DNA of 64,000 bases from Labilibacter sediminis (lineage in GTDB: Bacteria > Bacteroidota > Bacteroidia > Bacteroidales > Marinilabiliaceae). Location: positions 124,001 through 188,000 of the forward strand of contig NZ_VCHY01000002.1 of the NCBI RefSeq assembly GCF_005877885.1, read 5' to 3'. The notes beneath the pieces were generated by a model. The model was given only the letters and a program-made list of their open reading frames with translations. It ran no database searches and was not told the DNA's origin. The position numbers and the translations under genes are program-made. This document shows positions 1 to 10,267 of the stretch, piece by piece. The stretch's first letter is position 1, and each line of letters opens with the position of its first letter.

Positions 1-125
1 TTTTTAGGCAATTTCTGCAATGCTTCATAATCTCCAGCTTCTTTCAATGCCGCTCTTTTTTCAGCGTATTTGGCAACAAGCTTGGCTCGTTTTACTTCAC
101 GAGCCTTCATTGATTCCTTGGCCAT
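1..125 (-). CDS. rpsN: 30S ribosomal protein S14 (partial, 3' end outside window)
   Basis: The first 41 codons of S14, beginning [17 protein letters not shown], are read on the minus strand from the ATG at 123-125. S14 binds 16S rRNA in the small-subunit head. The gene starts two bases after the rplE stop (TAG at 128-130), the order found in bacterial spc operons. The N-terminus matches the Bacteroidota form. The rest lies beyond base 1, so the zinc-binding or zinc-free type cannot be told from motifs here. Confidence 0.93.
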   Translation of the reverse strand, partial: MAKESMKAREVKRAKLVAKYAEKRAALKEAGDYEALQKLPK

Positions 126-127
126 AT

Positions 128-685
128 CTAACTCTTTTTTGTGTTTTTAAATGGTAAACCAAAAGCTTTTAATAAAGCAAAAGCTTCCTCATCGGTATTT
201 CCAGAGGTCACAAAGGTAATATTCATACCCAAAATCTTACTAACTTCGTCAATATTTATTTCAGGAAAAATAATTTGCTCCTCAATACCCAGGGTATAGT
301 TCCCACGTCCATCAAGCTTGCTGTTGATTCCTTTAAAGTCGCGAATCCTTGGTAAAGAAACACGAATTAATCTTTCAAGGAACTCAAACATGTTGTCTTT
401 TCTTAAAGTTACTCTAACTCCAATAGGCATTTTTTTACGCAACTTGAAGTTAGAAACATCCTTTTTAGATAAAGTGGCAACAGCTTTTTGACCTGTGATA
501 GCGGTAAGCTCTTTGATTGCAATATCAACCATTTTTTTATCGGCCACAGCTTGACCGATACCTTGGTTAATAACAATTTTCTCTAATTTAGGAACTTGCA
601 TTACAGTTTTGTATTCAAATTCCTTCATCAATGCAGGAACTACTTGTTCCTTGTACATTGTTTTTAAACTAGGTGTATAGCTCAT
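128..685 (-). CDS. rplE: 50S ribosomal protein L5
   Basis: L5 (185 aa) binds 5S rRNA in the central protuberance of the large subunit. It begins [20 protein letters not shown] and has the family core around [11 protein letters not shown] and the C-terminal EEQIIFPEI segment. The length is usual for the family. Its ATG overlaps the rplX stop by one base (TAATG, 683-687 on the complement), which implies translational coupling. It lies in the spc part of the operon between rplX and rpsN. Confidence 0.97.
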   Translation of the reverse strand: MSYTPSLKTMYKEQVVPALMKEFEYKTVMQVPKLEKIVINQGIGQAVADKKMVDIAIKELTAITGQKAVATLSKKDVSNFKLRKKMPIGVRVTLRKDNMFEFLERLIRVSLPRIRDFKGINSKLDGRGNYTLGIEEQIIFPEINIDEVSKILGMNITFVTSGNTDEEAFALLKAFGLPFKNTKKS

Positions 686-1005
686 TACTTGATCTCCTCC
701 CCTGATTTTTTAGCAAACCTTACCAATTTACCTTCATCATTAGCTTGTCTACCGATACGGGTAGACACACCTGTTGAAGGATCTTTAAGGTTTAAGTTAG
801 AGATGTGGATAGGAGCCTCTTGCTTAACAATTCCCCCTTGCGGGTTATCAGCGTTTGGCTTAGCATGCTTTGAAACCATGTTAATTCCTTCCACGATAGC
901 TCTATTCTTACTTTTAAGAATTTCAAGAACTTTACCTTCTTGTCCTTTATATTCACCGGCATTTACAATTACTGTATCGCCTTTTTTAATATGTAATTTT
1001 CCCAT
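685..1005 (-). CDS. rplX: 50S ribosomal protein L24
   Basis: L24 (106 aa) is an early assembly protein binding the 5' end of 23S rRNA. The N-terminal KOW motif is visible as [20 protein letters not shown]. Length and position between rplN and rplE are canonical. The gene is 19 bases downstream of rplN and its stop overlaps the rplE start by one base. Confidence 0.97.
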   Translation of the reverse strand: MGKLHIKKGDTVIVNAGEYKGQEGKVLEILKSKNRAIVEGINMVSKHAKPNADNPQGGIVKQEAPIHISNLNLKDPSTGVSTRIGRQANDEGKLVRFAKKSGEEIK

Positions 1006-1024
1006 TGCTATCTTTTATTAAAAT

Positions 1025-1390
1025 TTATAGCACCTCAGGAGCCAATGAAACTACTTTCATGTAACCATCACGTAACTCTCTGGCAACAGGGCCAAAGATA
1101 CGAGTACCACGCATTTCACCTGCTTGGTTTAACAGCACACATGCATTTTCATCGAAACGGATGTAAGAACCGTCAGCTCTTCTGATCTCTTTTTTTGTAC
1201 GAACAACTACTGCTGTGGTAACGGTTCCTTTCTTCATATCAGTAGAAGGAAGGGAACTTTTCACAGTTACAACGATACGGTCACCAATGGTGGCGTATCT
1301 CTTTTTAGTACCACCAAGTACTCTGATGCAGAGTACTTCTTTGGCACCACTATTATCGGCTACAGCCAATCTGGATTCTTGTTGTATCAT
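1025..1390 (-). CDS. rplN: 50S ribosomal protein L14
   Basis: L14 (121 aa) sits at the subunit interface and forms intersubunit bridges. The N-terminal [19 protein letters not shown] and the [11 protein letters not shown] segment near the C-terminus are the family hallmarks. It is two bases downstream of rpsQ and is the first gene of the spc-type half of this merged operon. No internal promoter is evident. Confidence 0.98.
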   Translation of the reverse strand: MIQQESRLAVADNSGAKEVLCIRVLGGTKKRYATIGDRIVVTVKSSLPSTDMKKGTVTTAVVVRTKKEIRRADGSYIRFDENACVLLNQAGEMRGTRIFGPVARELRDGYMKVVSLAPEVL

Positions 1391-1392
1391 GT

Positions 1393-1650
1393 TTACTTAG
1401 CTCTTTCGATAATTTCTACAAATCTCCAACGTTTCGTTTTACTCAACGGACGAGTTTCCATAATTTTTACGGTATCCCCTGCGTTGCAAGTGTTGTCTTC
1501 GTCATGTGCGTGAAACTTTTTAGTTTTCTTCACGAACTTTCCGTAGATAGGGTGCTTTTCACGGATTTCTACTGCTACAACAATAGACTTGTCCATTTTA
1601 TCGCTTGCCACAACACCGATACGTTCTTTTCTTAAGTTTCTTTTTTCCAT
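1393..1650 (-). CDS. rpsQ: 30S ribosomal protein S17
   Basis: S17 (85 aa) is a primary 16S rRNA-binding protein with an OB fold. It begins [14 protein letters not shown] and carries the family segment [19 protein letters not shown]. Length is normal. It lies between rpmC (7-base gap) and rplN (2-base gap), in the conserved order. Confidence 0.97.
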   Translation of the reverse strand: MEKRNLRKERIGVVASDKMDKSIVVAVEIREKHPIYGKFVKKTKKFHAHDEDNTCNAGDTVKIMETRPLSKTKRWRFVEIIERAK

Positions 1651-1657
1651 TACTTAA

Positions 1658-1855
1658 CTATTTTTCGGTTAATTGCTTTTGACGCAAAATAGTTTGCAAT
1701 CTGGCAACATTTCTACGTAAGTCTCTTATCTGCAAAGGATTTTCCAATGGAGATATGCTATGATTGAGTTCTAAACGAACAAGTTCAGCACTTTCGGTCT
1801 CAATCTTCTCGATGATCTCATTGATCGCCATTTCTTTAATTTCCGAAGTCTTCAT
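1658..1855 (-). CDS. rpmC: 50S ribosomal protein L29
   Basis: L29 (65 aa) is a small two-helix protein near the peptide exit tunnel where trigger factor and SRP dock. The protein MKTSEIKEM...LRRNVARLQTILRQKQ is almost wholly helical, with the usual C-terminal RRxxARxxTxLR signature. The gene is two bases after rplP, in conserved order. Confidence 0.96.
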   Translation of the reverse strand: MKTSEIKEMAINEIIEKIETESAELVRLELNHSISPLENPLQIRDLRRNVARLQTILRQKQLTEK

Positions 1856-1857
1856 CC

Positions 1858-2289
1858 TTATACATTTTGAGATTCAACATAGTCGCGTCTTACAACGAAT
1901 TTAGTAGTAACAGGCAATTTTTGAGCCGCTAAGCGCAAAGCTTCTTTTGCTGTTTCATATGGTACTCCATCACACTCAATAATGATTCTTCCTGGAGTAA
2001 CAGGGGCAACAAATCCTTCCGGGCTACCTTTACCTTTACCCATCCTTACCTCTGCAGGTTTCTTGGTAATTGGTTTATCAGGAAATACTCTAATCCAGAT
2101 TTGTCCTTGACGTTGCATGTAACGGGTTACCGCAATACGAGCCGCCTCAATTTGGCGTCCGGTAAGCCATTTACTTTGTAAGGCCTTAATACCGAAAGAT
2201 CCGAATGCTAATTGCGCGCCACGTTGAGCATCGCCCTTCATTCTACCTTTCTGCCTTCTTCTGTATTTTACTTTCTTTGGTTGTAACAT
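1858..2289 (-). CDS. rplP: 50S ribosomal protein L16
   Basis: L16 (143 aa) helps place the A-site tRNA on the large subunit. It begins [19 protein letters not shown] and has the central [20 protein letters not shown] segment, both diagnostic. The arginine in RMGKGKG is the residue hydroxylated by YcfD-type oxygenases in other bacteria; no such enzyme is in this window. It follows rpsC after 29 bases. Confidence 0.98.
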   Translation of the reverse strand: MLQPKKVKYRRRQKGRMKGDAQRGAQLAFGSFGIKALQSKWLTGRQIEAARIAVTRYMQRQGQIWIRVFPDKPITKKPAEVRMGKGKGSPEGFVAPVTPGRIIIECDGVPYETAKEALRLAAQKLPVTTKFVVRRDYVESQNV

Positions 2290-2318
2290 CTTTCTAACTC
2301 ATTTACATTAGCTGATGA

Positions 2319-3020
2319 CTACTTTCTTCTCTTCTTAAAGCTCCCACCTTTACGTTGCTTGTCTTGTGTAGCAAAATTTGGTGAAAGATCTGGTTTCCCG
2401 TAAATCTCTCCTTTACAAATCCAAACTTTAATACCTAACAAACCTGTTTTGGTAAGGGCTTCAGCCTGAGCGTAATCGATATTTGCACGGAATGTATGTA
2501 GAGGTGTTCTACCTTCTTTATACATTTCCGATCTGGCCATTTCTGCACCGTTTAAACGACCTGAAATTTGAATTTTGATACCTTCTGCTCCCATTCTCAT
2601 GGTAGAAGCAATAGCCATTTTTACAGCTCTACGAAAGGCGATACGTCCTTCTAGTTGACGAGCAATATTATTGGCTACGATAATAGCATCTAATTCAGGT
2701 CTCTTAACTTCAAAAATATTGATTTGAACCTCCTTATCGGTGATTTTTTTCAACTCTTCTTTTAGTTTATCAACCTCTTGGCCACCTTTTCCGATAATGA
2801 TTCCCGGGCGAGCGGTATGTACAGTAATCGTTATCAGCTTTAGTGTACGTTCAATAACTATTCTAGAGATACTAGCTTTGGCTAGACGAACATTTAAATA
2901 TTTACGGATTTTAGTGTCTTCTAATAACTTGTCTCCGTAATTTTTTCCGCCAAACCAGTTAGAGTCCCATCCTCTGATGATACCTAACCTGTTACTTATT
3001 GGATTTACTTTTTGTCCCAT
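2319..3020 (-). CDS. rpsC: 30S ribosomal protein S3
   Basis: S3 (233 aa) forms part of the mRNA entry channel with helicase activity. A KH-type domain is seen around [14 protein letters not shown] (about residues 75-90), followed by the C-terminal S3 domain ([23 protein letters not shown]) and a basic tail ending KKRRK. The start directly abuts the rplV stop. Length fits the family. Confidence 0.98.
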   Translation of the reverse strand: MGQKVNPISNRLGIIRGWDSNWFGGKNYGDKLLEDTKIRKYLNVRLAKASISRIVIERTLKLITITVHTARPGIIIGKGGQEVDKLKEELKKITDKEVQINIFEVKRPELDAIIVANNIARQLEGRIAFRRAVKMAIASTMRMGAEGIKIQISGRLNGAEMARSEMYKEGRTPLHTFRANIDYAQAEALTKTGLLGIKVWICKGEIYGKPDLSPNFATQDKQRKGGSFKKRRK

Positions 3021-3443
3021 CTAGCTAACTTTTATTTCTTCTTTGTTATTCACGTTGCTATCAATATAAATGGTTACATGGTTAGAACGCTTTTTGATAC
3101 GATGAGCACGCCCTTGTGGAGCTGGTCTCAATCTTTTCAAAATTCTTGCTGAATCAACGTTAATTGATTTAACAACAAGGTTTGCATCTTCCATGCGTAC
3201 CCCTTCATTCTTCTCCTTCCAGTTGGCAATAGCTGATAGAAGTAGTTTTTCCACCCTGCGAGAAGCTTCTTTAGAAGAAAACTTCAACAAGTCAAGGGCT
3301 AGATTAACCTCTTTACCTCTAATCATATCTGCAACCAGGCGCATTTTACGTGGAGAAGTAGGCACATTGCGAAGTGAAGCAAAGCTCACTTGCTTTTTTG
3401 CTTCCTTATTTTGTTCTGCTCTGAGTCTTTTTCTTGCACCCAT
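3021..3443 (-). CDS. rplV: 50S ribosomal protein L22
   Basis: L22 (140 aa) lines the exit tunnel with an extended beta hairpin. Family segments seen are [20 protein letters not shown] and the hairpin region [17 protein letters not shown]. The protein is longer than the E. coli form because of an N-terminal basic extension ([17 protein letters not shown]) and a C-terminal tail, both common in Bacteroidota. It ends exactly where rpsC begins. Confidence 0.97.
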   Translation of the reverse strand: MGARKRLRAEQNKEAKKQVSFASLRNVPTSPRKMRLVADMIRGKEVNLALDLLKFSSKEASRRVEKLLLSAIANWKEKNEGVRMEDANLVVKSINVDSARILKRLRPAPQGRAHRIKKRSNHVTIYIDSNVNNKEEIKVS

Positions 3444-3478
3444 TTTTAATTCTCTTTATTAAGTTACTTTAAGTTAGG

Positions 3479-3748
3479 TTACTTTTTCTTGTTACCTCCG
3501 TGACCTCTATAGGTACGTGTTGGAGAGAACTCACCTAACTTGTGACCTACCATATTTTCGGTCACATAAACAGGAATAAATTTATTTCCGTTGTGCACTG
3601 CGATAGTATGTCCTACGAAATCAGGAGATATCATCGATGCTCTAGCCCAAGTTTTAATTACAGATTTTTTACCTGAGTCGTTCATTTTAAAAACTTTGTT
3701 CTCAAGCTTATAGTCTATAAAAGGGCCTTTTTTTAGTGATCTGCTCAT
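3479..3748 (-). CDS. rpsS: 30S ribosomal protein S19
   Basis: S19 (89 aa) lies in the small-subunit head. [15 protein letters not shown] at the N-terminus and [18 protein letters not shown] at the C-terminus are invariant family segments. It sits between rplB and rplV in the standard S10-operon order, with a 35-base gap before rplV. Confidence 0.98.
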   Translation of the reverse strand: MSRSLKKGPFIDYKLENKVFKMNDSGKKSVIKTWARASMISPDFVGHTIAVHNGNKFIPVYVTENMVGHKLGEFSPTRTYRGHGGNKKK

Positions 3749-3767
3749 AAGTTCTTCAGATTAACCG

Positions 3768-4592
3768 TTATTTTTTACGTCTCTCAATAATGTACTTACT
3801 AGTGGCTTTTTTCTTATCACGAGTTTTAAAGCCTTTAGCTAATACACCTGTACGTGATCTTGGATGACCTCCAGACTGTCTTCCTTCACCACCACCCATT
3901 GGGTGATCAACTGGGTTCATGGCCACACCACGAACTCGAGGACGACGTCCTAACCAACGAGAACGACCGGCTTTTCCTGATCTTTCTAATGCATGGTCTG
4001 AATTACCTACCGCACCAATAGTAGCACGACAAGTAGTAAGGATCATTCTAGTTTCACCAGAAGGTAACTTAATAACGGCAAATTTACCGTCACGAGCAGC
4101 CAATTGAGCAAATGTTCCCGCACTACGGGCCATAATTCCACCCTGTCCTGGGCGCAACTCAATGTTGTGGATGATCGTTCCTAATGGAATCTCTTTCAAG
4201 GTTAATGTGTTACCAAGATCCGGGCTAACGCCTTGACCTGACTCCACCTTTTGTCCGACTTCTAATCCGTTAGGAGCGAGAATATAACGTTTTTCGCCAT
4301 CAGCATAAGCTAATAATGCGATACGTGCGCTACGATTCGGGTCATATTGTATAGACTCTACTGTAGCTGCAACACCGTCTTTATTTCTCTTGAAATCGAT
4401 TACCCTGTAACGTCTCTTATGTCCACCCCCCATGTTACGCATGGTCATTTTACCGGTGTTATTTCTACCGCCGGTCTTTTTTATGGGCTCCAGTAAGGAC
4501 TTCTCTGGTGTACTTGAGGTAATCGTATCAAATGCACCAATAACTTTGTGTCTCTGCCCCGGTGTTGTGGGCTTTAGCTTTCTTACTGCCAT
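3768..4592 (-). CDS. rplB: 50S ribosomal protein L2
   Basis: L2 (274 aa) is required for subunit association and peptidyl-transferase assembly. The N-terminal OB-like domain and C-terminal SH3-like domain are complete. The conserved [18 protein letters not shown] loop (about residues 222-239) carries the histidine implicated near the peptidyl-transferase centre. Five bases separate it from rplW. Confidence 0.98.
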   Translation of the reverse strand: MAVRKLKPTTPGQRHKVIGAFDTITSSTPEKSLLEPIKKTGGRNNTGKMTMRNMGGGHKRRYRVIDFKRNKDGVAATVESIQYDPNRSARIALLAYADGEKRYILAPNGLEVGQKVESGQGVSPDLGNTLTLKEIPLGTIIHNIELRPGQGGIMARSAGTFAQLAARDGKFAVIKLPSGETRMILTTCRATIGAVGNSDHALERSGKAGRSRWLGRRPRVRGVAMNPVDHPMGGGEGRQSGGHPRSRTGVLAKGFKTRDKKKATSKYIIERRKK

Positions 4593-4597
4593 TTTAA

Positions 4598-4888
4598 TTA
4601 AATATTGCTATAAAAATCAATCTTATCTCCTTCTACCAAGGTAACAATTGCTTTTTTGTAAGCAGCAGTTTTACCTACCTGCACACCACTTTTAGTATAA
4701 CGGCTTTTTACTTTGCCGGCATAATTCATGGTATTTACGTTTTCAACAGTTACATTGTACATTTCCTCAACCGCTTTTTTAATTTGTAGTTTATTAGCGT
4801 TCTTGTTTACTACAAATCCAAAGCAATTTAGTTTTTCGCTTTGCTCGTTGAGTTTTTCAGTAACTATTGGCTTAATTAATATTTGCAT
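4598..4888 (-). CDS. rplW: 50S ribosomal protein L23
   Basis: L23 (96 aa) sits at the tunnel exit and is a docking site for trigger factor and SRP. The family opening appears as [17 protein letters not shown], followed by [17 protein letters not shown]. Order rplD-rplW-rplB is conserved. Length and start are ordinary. Confidence 0.97.
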   Translation of the reverse strand: MQILIKPIVTEKLNEQSEKLNCFGFVVNKNANKLQIKKAVEEMYNVTVENVNTMNYAGKVKSRYTKSGVQVGKTAAYKKAIVTLVEGDKIDFYSNI

Positions 4889-4912
4889 TTTTAAATCTCC
4901 TTAAGCTTTAAA

Positions 4913-5533
4913 TTAAAGATTACCTAATCCTTCAACTGAACTTTCAACTAGAACTAATGCTCCGGCTTTCATAATACTGTAAGTATTTAATTCAGCTAAT
5001 GTTACTACTTCCGATTTTTGGATATTTCTTGAAGCAAGGTAAACATTCTTATCAGCTTGGTTTAAAACAACCAATGAACGTTTTCCGTCTACTTTAAGAC
5101 TCTTACGGATTTGAGCGAACTCTTTTGTTTTAGCAGATTCCATACTGAAATCTTCTACTACAATAATATTACCAGTTTTAGCTTTATATGACAAAGCCGA
5201 TTTACGGGCAAGCTCTTTAAGTTTGCGGTTTAATTTAAATCCGTAATTACGTGGACGAGGACCGAAAATACGACCACCACCACGGAACACACCAGACTTG
5301 ATGCTACCTGCACGGGCAGTACCAGTTCCTTTTTGTTTCTTAATTTTACGAGTACTTCCAGTGATTTCTGCTCTCTCTTTTGACTTATGGGTTCCTTGAC
5401 GTTGATTTGCAAGGAACTGTTTTACATCAAGATAGATAGCATGATCATTGGGCTCAATACCGAAAACAGAATCTGCTAACTGAACAGTCTTTCCGGTCTC
5501 TTCTCCTGTTATGCTTAATACTTTTAGTTCCAT
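4913..5533 (-). CDS. rplD: 50S ribosomal protein L4
   Basis: L4 (206 aa) lines the exit tunnel; in E. coli it also represses the S10 operon. The extended loop is seen as [20 protein letters not shown] (about residues 68-87). The start codon overlaps the rplC stop by one base (TAATG), indicating coupled translation. Whether L4 regulates this operon is not shown, but a stem-loop precedes rplC at 6181-6215. Confidence 0.97.
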   Translation of the reverse strand: MELKVLSITGEETGKTVQLADSVFGIEPNDHAIYLDVKQFLANQRQGTHKSKERAEITGSTRKIKKQKGTGTARAGSIKSGVFRGGGRIFGPRPRNYGFKLNRKLKELARKSALSYKAKTGNIIVVEDFSMESAKTKEFAQIRKSLKVDGKRSLVVLNQADKNVYLASRNIQKSEVVTLAELNTYSIMKAGALVLVESSVEGLGNL

Positions 5534-6150
5534 TACATTTCAACAATTACATATGAACCTTTTGCTCCGGGAACAGATCCTTTAATAATTAAAAGATTAT
5601 TTTCCGGAATCACTTTTAAAACTCTAAGGCTTTCAACCATTACTCTATCACCACCCATTCTTCCGGCCATTCTCATACCTTTGAATACACGAGCAGGATA
5701 CGAAGCAGCACCAATAGAACCTGGAGCTCTGTCGCGGTTATGCTGTCCGTGAGTTGAACCACCAACACCACCAAATCCGTGACGCTTAACTACACCTTGA
5801 AATCCTTTACCTTTAGAAGTACCTGTAACATCTACAAACATATCTTCATTGAAGATATCAACAGTTACTGCATCTCCTAAATTCAATTCTTGTTCGAACC
5901 CTTTGAATTCAACAACACTTCTTTTTGGTGTTACGCCCGCTTTTTTAAAGTGACCTAACTCCGGCTTAGATGTGCTCTTTTCCCTCTTTTCGTCGAACGC
6001 CAGCTGTACAGCCTCATAACCGTCTGTTTCCACAGTTTTAACCTGTGTAACTACGCATGGGCCAGCTTCGATAACAGTGCATGGAATGTTTTTTCCATCG
6101 GCACTGAAAACGGAAGTCATTCCGATTTTTTTTCCAATTAATCCTGGCAT
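5533..6150 (-). CDS. rplC: 50S ribosomal protein L3
   Basis: L3 (205 aa) is an early assembly protein reaching toward the peptidyl-transferase centre. [15 protein letters not shown] and the [18 protein letters not shown] core are diagnostic. It lies 79 bases downstream of rpsJ, the widest gap between rpsJ and rpsN, and that gap holds a perfect 12-bp stem-loop. Confidence 0.98.
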   Translation of the reverse strand: MPGLIGKKIGMTSVFSADGKNIPCTVIEAGPCVVTQVKTVETDGYEAVQLAFDEKREKSTSKPELGHFKKAGVTPKRSVVEFKGFEQELNLGDAVTVDIFNEDMFVDVTGTSKGKGFQGVVKRHGFGGVGGSTHGQHNRDRAPGSIGAASYPARVFKGMRMAGRMGGDRVMVESLRVLKVIPENNLLIIKGSVPGAKGSYVIVEM

Positions 6151-6180
6151 TGTTACAAAAATTTAATATTAAATAATCGA

Positions 6181-6215
6181 TTCAAATAGCTCATTAAAGT
6201 AACGAGCTATTTGAA
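6181..6215 (-). promoter_or_regulatory. intercistronic stem-loop between rpsJ and rplC
   Basis: A perfect inverted repeat, TTCAAATAGCTC (6181-6192) and GAGCTATTTGAA (6204-6215), with an 11-base loop, lies in the transcript between rpsJ and rplC. No uridine run follows it, so it is not a standard terminator. It may be an RNA-processing site, a binding site for a ribosomal protein, or an mRNA-stability element. The structure is seen directly; the role is inference. Confidence 0.6.
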
Positions 6216-6229
6216 CTTATTTGCTTTTA

Positions 6230-6535
6230 TCACACTTTGATTTCAACTTCAACTCCACTAGGAAGCTCCAACTTCATTAAAGCATCAATAGTTTTAGCAG
6301 TAGAGCTATAGATATCGATTAAACGCTTGTAAGAAGAAAGTTGAAATTGCTCTCTTGATTTTTTGTTAACGAATGTTGAACGCAACACAGTAAAAACTCT
6401 TTTGTGAGTAGGAAGAGGAATAGGACCGCTAACTACAGCACCTGTTGTTTTTACAGTCTTAACGATTTTCTCAGCTGACTTGTCAACTAAGTTATGATCG
6501 TAAGATTTTAATTTGATTCTTATTTTTTGACTCAT
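6230..6535 (-). CDS. rpsJ: 30S ribosomal protein S10
   Basis: S10 (101 aa) is part of the small-subunit head and the NusE antitermination factor. [20 protein letters not shown] and [17 protein letters not shown] are hallmark segments. It follows fusA by 12 bases, so the str and S10 operons are joined without a tuf gene, the usual arrangement in Bacteroidota. Confidence 0.98.
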   Translation of the reverse strand: MSQKIRIKLKSYDHNLVDKSAEKIVKTVKTTGAVVSGPIPLPTHKRVFTVLRSTFVNKKSREQFQLSSYKRLIDIYSSTAKTIDALMKLELPSGVEVEIKV

Positions 6536-6547
6536 CTTGAGATCTTA

Positions 6548-8659
6548 TTATAATAATTCTACTTTACCTTCAGCTTCCTTCACTACTTCAACAGCAATTG
6601 CTTTAGAAACTTCTTCGAAGTGAGAAAACACCATTGAAGAAGTCGCACGTCCTGATGAAATTGTACGTAAAACTGTTACATATCCGAACATTTCGGCAAG
6701 AGGCACCTTAGCTTTTACTACACGAGCACCAGCTTTAGATTCCATTCCTTCTACCTGACCACGACGCTTGTTAAAGTCACCAATGATATCCCCCATATAT
6801 TCTTCTGGAGTAACAACTTCAACTTTCATGATTGGTTCAAGAAGAACAGGCTTCGCTTTCATAGAAGCATTTTTAAATGCCTGACGACCTGCGATCTCAA
6901 AAGATAACTGGTCAGAATCCACAGGGTGAAAAGATCCATCAGTAAGTGTTACTTTAAGGCTATCCACAACGAATCCGGCAAGAACACCATTAACCATAGC
7001 ATCTTTGATACCTTTTTCAACAGATGGTATATATTCTTTTGGAACATTACCACCTTTGATTACGTTAATGAACTCTAATCCTTCTTTACCATCATCAGCT
7101 GGCCCGATAGTTACATGGATATCAGCAAACTTACCACGACCTCCAGACTGCTTCTTAAATACCTCGCGGTGCTCAACAGTTTGCTTAATAGCCTCTTTGT
7201 ATGTTACCTGAGGACGACCTTGGTTACATTCAACCTTAAATTCACGCTTTAAACGATCAACGATAATTTCAAGGTGAAGTTCACCCATACCGCTAATTAC
7301 TGTTTGTCCGCTATCTTCATCAGTTTGAACACGGAATGTTGGATCCTCTTCAGCTAATTTAGCCAAAGCAACACCCATTTTATCCATATCTTTTTGTGAT
7401 TTAGGCTCTACAGCTACACCAATTACCGGATCTGGAAAATCCATTGACTCTAATGTAATAGGATGTTTTTCGTCACAAAGTGAATCTCCTGTACGAATAT
7501 CTTTAAAACCTACACCTGCACAAATGTCTCCAGCTCCAATTACATCTTGAGGTAACTGTTTGTTAGATTTCATTTGGTACAAACGAGATATACGCTCTTT
7601 TTTACCAGTACGAGTATTTAAAGCGTATGATCCTGCTTCAATTTTACCTGAATATATACGCATAAATGCTAAACGACCTACGAATGGGTCAGTAGCAATT
7701 TTAAATGCTAAAGCAGATAGAGGTGCATCAGTATCATGCGGACGAGATTCTTCTTCTCCTGTTGAAGGATTTGTTCCTGTAATTTCAGGAATATCACTTG
7801 GAGATGGTAAAAATGCAACAACTGAGTCTAATAAGCGCTGAACTCCTTTGTTTTTAAATGCAGAACCACACATCATTGGAGTAATTGTTTGATCGATAGT
7901 AGCCTTACGGATTACTGCAATCATCTCCTCTTTTGTAATCGATTCTGGATCTTCAAAGTAACGCTCCATCAATTCTTCGTCAGATTCGGCTACAGCCTCC
8001 ACTAACTTATCTCTCCACTCTTGCGCTTCAGCCTTTAAGCTCTCACGAATTTCTTTTAATTCGTAACGAGATCCCATTTGAGCATCGTCAAACCAAACAA
8101 CCTCTTTGAATTCAATTAAGTCAATTACTCCTTCGAAATCGTCTTCTGCACCAATAGGTATTTGAAGAGGAATAGGATTAGCTCCTAACATCTCTCTTAC
8201 CTGACGAACTACTTCGAAAAAGTTAGCACCTGAACGGTCCATTTTATTTACGAAACCAATACGTGGCACACCGTATTTATCGGCTTGTCTCCATACAGTT
8301 TCAGATTGTGGCTCAACACCACTTACAGCACAGAATAAGGCAACAGTACCATCTAACACCCTTAATGAACGCTCAACCTCAACAGTAAAATCAACGTGTC
8401 CCGGGGTATCGATAATGTTAATCTTATACGATTCGTCGTTATAGTTCCAGTTAGTAGTAACAGCAGCAGAAGTAATTGTAATACCTCTTTCCTGCTCTTG
8501 CTCCATCCAGTCCATAGTGGCAGCACCATCATGAACTTCACCTATTTTATGAGTAATACCAGTATAAAACAGAATACGCTCTGTTGTAGTGGTTTTACCA
8601 GCATCAATGTGAGCCATGATACCGATATTTCTGGTATATTTCAAATCTGTATTTCCCAT
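6548..8659 (-). CDS. fusA: translation elongation factor G
   Basis: EF-G (703 aa) is the GTPase that drives ribosomal translocation. GTPase motifs are all visible: AHIDAGKT (residues 16-23), the switch II segment DTPGH (84-88) and NKMD (138-141), plus the switch I region RGITITSAA. Domains II-V follow to a normal C-terminus. Length matches the family. It stands between rpsG (26-base gap) and rpsJ. No tuf follows. Confidence 0.98.
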   Translation of the reverse strand: MGNTDLKYTRNIGIMAHIDAGKTTTTERILFYTGITHKIGEVHDGAATMDWMEQEQERGITITSAAVTTNWNYNDESYKINIIDTPGHVDFTVEVERSLRVLDGTVALFCAVSGVEPQSETVWRQADKYGVPRIGFVNKMDRSGANFFEVVRQVREMLGANPIPLQIPIGAEDDFEGVIDLIEFKEVVWFDDAQMGSRYELKEIRESLKAEAQEWRDKLVEAVAESDEELMERYFEDPESITKEEMIAVIRKATIDQTITPMMCGSAFKNKGVQRLLDSVVAFLPSPSDIPEITGTNPSTGEEESRPHDTDAPLSALAFKIATDPFVGRLAFMRIYSGKIEAGSYALNTRTGKKERISRLYQMKSNKQLPQDVIGAGDICAGVGFKDIRTGDSLCDEKHPITLESMDFPDPVIGVAVEPKSQKDMDKMGVALAKLAEEDPTFRVQTDEDSGQTVISGMGELHLEIIVDRLKREFKVECNQGRPQVTYKEAIKQTVEHREVFKKQSGGRGKFADIHVTIGPADDGKEGLEFINVIKGGNVPKEYIPSVEKGIKDAMVNGVLAGFVVDSLKVTLTDGSFHPVDSDQLSFEIAGRQAFKNASMKAKPVLLEPIMKVEVVTPEEYMGDIIGDFNKRRGQVEGMESKAGARVVKAKVPLAEMFGYVTVLRTISSGRATSSMVFSHFEEVSKAIAVEVVKEAEGKVELL

Positions 8660-8685
8660 TTTATTTTTCTTAAAAGATTAGATGA

Positions 8686-9162
8686 TTAGAACCTAAAATG
8701 AGCAAATGCTCGGTTAGCCTCAGCCATCCTGTGCATATCTTCTTTTTTCTTGAAGGCTCCACCTTCATTGTTATATGACGCTACGATTTCAGCAGATAGT
8801 TTTTCTGCCATAGATTTCCCACTTCTTTTACGAGCGAAAAGAATCAAGTTTTTCATGGCTACAGAAACCTTTCTTGATGGACGAATTTCAGTTGGAACCT
8901 GGAAAGTTGCACCTCCAACTCTACGACTTTTCACCTCTACAGCAGGGGTAATGTTTTCTAAACCTTTTTTCCACATCTCTAAAGCAGACTTACCTTCTTT
9001 TTCAGCTTTATCTGCCATGCGGTCTAATGCATCGTAAAAAATACCATAAGCGGTTGATTTTTTACCATCTAACATCAGGTTGTTAATAAATTGTGTAACC
9101 AAAGTATCATTAAACTTTGGATCAGGAAGCAATATTCGCTTCTTTGGTTTACCTTTTCTCAT
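8686..9162 (-). CDS. rpsG: 30S ribosomal protein S7
   Basis: S7 (158 aa) is a primary binder of the 3' major domain of 16S rRNA. Family segments [20 protein letters not shown] and the C-terminal [16 protein letters not shown] are present. It lies between rpsL and fusA as in other str operons. In E. coli S7 is the translational repressor of this operon, acting between rpsL and rpsG. Confidence 0.98.
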   Translation of the reverse strand: MRKGKPKKRILLPDPKFNDTLVTQFINNLMLDGKKSTAYGIFYDALDRMADKAEKEGKSALEMWKKGLENITPAVEVKSRRVGGATFQVPTEIRPSRKVSVAMKNLILFARKRSGKSMAEKLSAEIVASYNNEGGAFKKKEDMHRMAEANRAFAHFRF

Positions 9163-9293
9163 TTCTTCTTGTTTATTAGTCTCTTATTGGCTGTCAATGT
9201 TTCTGTGTCTTCAAAAGCAATCTCTCACCTTTTACTCAACCTTTTGTTTTAACCACCAATAAACAAAACCACTCGTTAAACACTAAAAATAAA
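9163..9293 (-). other. rpsL-rpsG intercistronic region
   Basis: This 131-base spacer is long for the operon. It contains an 8-bp inverted repeat, TTTTGTTT (9242-9249) and AAACAAAA (9261-9268). The corresponding E. coli spacer holds the S7 repressor site, so a similar role is possible, but no sequence match to a known S7 site is claimed. Confidence 0.3.
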
Positions 9294-9668
9294 TTACTTC
9301 TTCGGACGCTTAGTTCCGTACTTAGAACGACGCTGAGTACGTCCTTCCACTCCTGAAGCATCTAAAGCTCCACGCACTAGGTGATAACGAACACCTGGAA
9401 GATCTTTTACCCTTCCTCCACGTACTAATACAATAGAGTGCTCCTGTAGGTTATGTCCTTCTCCTGGAATATAAGCATTCACCTCTTTTCCATTCGTTAA
9501 ACGAACCCTAGCAACCTTTCTCATCGCTGAGTTAGGTTTTTTTGGTGTAGTAGTGTACACCCTAACACATACACCTCTTCGTTGCGGACAAGCATCTAGC
9601 GCTCTAGATTTACTTTTCTCAACTAATTTGGTGCGTCCTTTACGAACTAACTGTTGAATCGTTGGCAT
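9294..9668 (-). CDS. rpsL: 30S ribosomal protein S12
   Basis: S12 (124 aa) controls decoding accuracy at the A site. [29 protein letters not shown] (lysines 43-44) and [13 protein letters not shown] are present. The lysines in PKKPNS and GRVKDLPG, whose substitution gives streptomycin resistance elsewhere, are the wild-type residues. This is the first gene of the ribosomal operon in the window; its promoter candidate is at 9784-9791. Confidence 0.98.
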   Translation of the reverse strand: MPTIQQLVRKGRTKLVEKSKSRALDACPQRRGVCVRVYTTTPKKPNSAMRKVARVRLTNGKEVNAYIPGEGHNLQEHSIVLVRGGRVKDLPGVRYHLVRGALDASGVEGRTQRRSKYGTKRPKK

Positions 9669-9783
9669 ATAACTATAATTGTTTAAATAAAATTTCTTTA
9701 ATCAGCTTAAAACAAGCACTTTTCACCCGATAAAACACACTGATTTTCAGCGCCTTTTAGTTAAAATGGACAAAAAAGCGATG

Positions 9784-9791
9784 CAAAAGTA
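9784..9791 (-). promoter_or_regulatory. candidate promoter -7 element for the rpsL operon
   Basis: On the minus strand this reads TACTTTTG, a perfect TAnnTTTG Bacteroidota -7 box, about 115 bases upstream of the rpsL ATG. A good TTTG -33 box at the usual distance is not obvious. The rest of the 307-base stretch 9669-9975 shows no gene, tRNA or strong hairpin. Confidence 0.55.
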
Positions 9792-9975
9792 CTAATTTTC
9801 AATGAATAAACACTAGTTCCTCCAATATTTTTTCAAGAAAACTTTCCGAAGACAAATAGGATAATTACTAAGGAATGAAGAAGATATGTCAAGTTTACAA
9901 TTCCAAATTATATTAAAGTTGATATAATATAGCGGAGTAAGAAAATAGAAAACTAACGAGTAGATTATATGCGAT

Positions 9976-10239
9976 TTATCGCTCCTCAATCTTGGTTAAG
10001 ATACTTTTTTTAAGATCATCAACACTTTGCTCATTTATGGTTCTATCCGAAATCTTTTGTATAGCTTGATCTAAAATATCGCTTTGCACCTCATATAAAG
10101 CACAAGCCTTACACATTGATTTATGAACACTTAACTGCATTTTTTTTATAACAGAAAGACCTCCTTCCTTATCTTTTTCGATAAGCTGGGTAGCCTTAAA
10201 GCAGGACAATAATAATATATGCATTATTTTTTTCATCAC
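9976..10239 (-). CDS. small HxxxCxxC protein, putative zinc-binding anti-sigma-like partner
   Basis: This protein has 87 residues and no signal peptide. It carries H39-x3-C43-x2-C46 (HKSMCKAC) and an upstream C13, an arrangement like the zinc-binding anti-sigma (ZAS) motif. It lies 28 bases downstream of the sigma-factor gene on the same strand and is probably co-transcribed with it. Pairing with a sigma gene and the HxxxCxxC motif suggest it binds and controls that sigma factor, but it lacks any membrane segment and is shorter than typical anti-sigma proteins. Function is inferred from motif and context only. Confidence 0.75.
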   Translation of the reverse strand: MMKKIMHILLLSCFKATQLIEKDKEGGLSVIKKMQLSVHKSMCKACALYEVQSDILDQAIQKISDRTINEQSVDDLKKSILTKIEER

Positions 10240-10267
10240 TATATTATATATAAAACGAGTTTGATGA

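Noticed and set aside
689-1021. Open frame of 110 codons on the plus strand inside the ribosomal operon
   Set aside because: It is the complement of rplX, with no family likeness and low-complexity hydrophobic sequence. The same applies to other plus-strand frames at 1215-1400, 3193-3462, 7560-7841 and 8750-9037.
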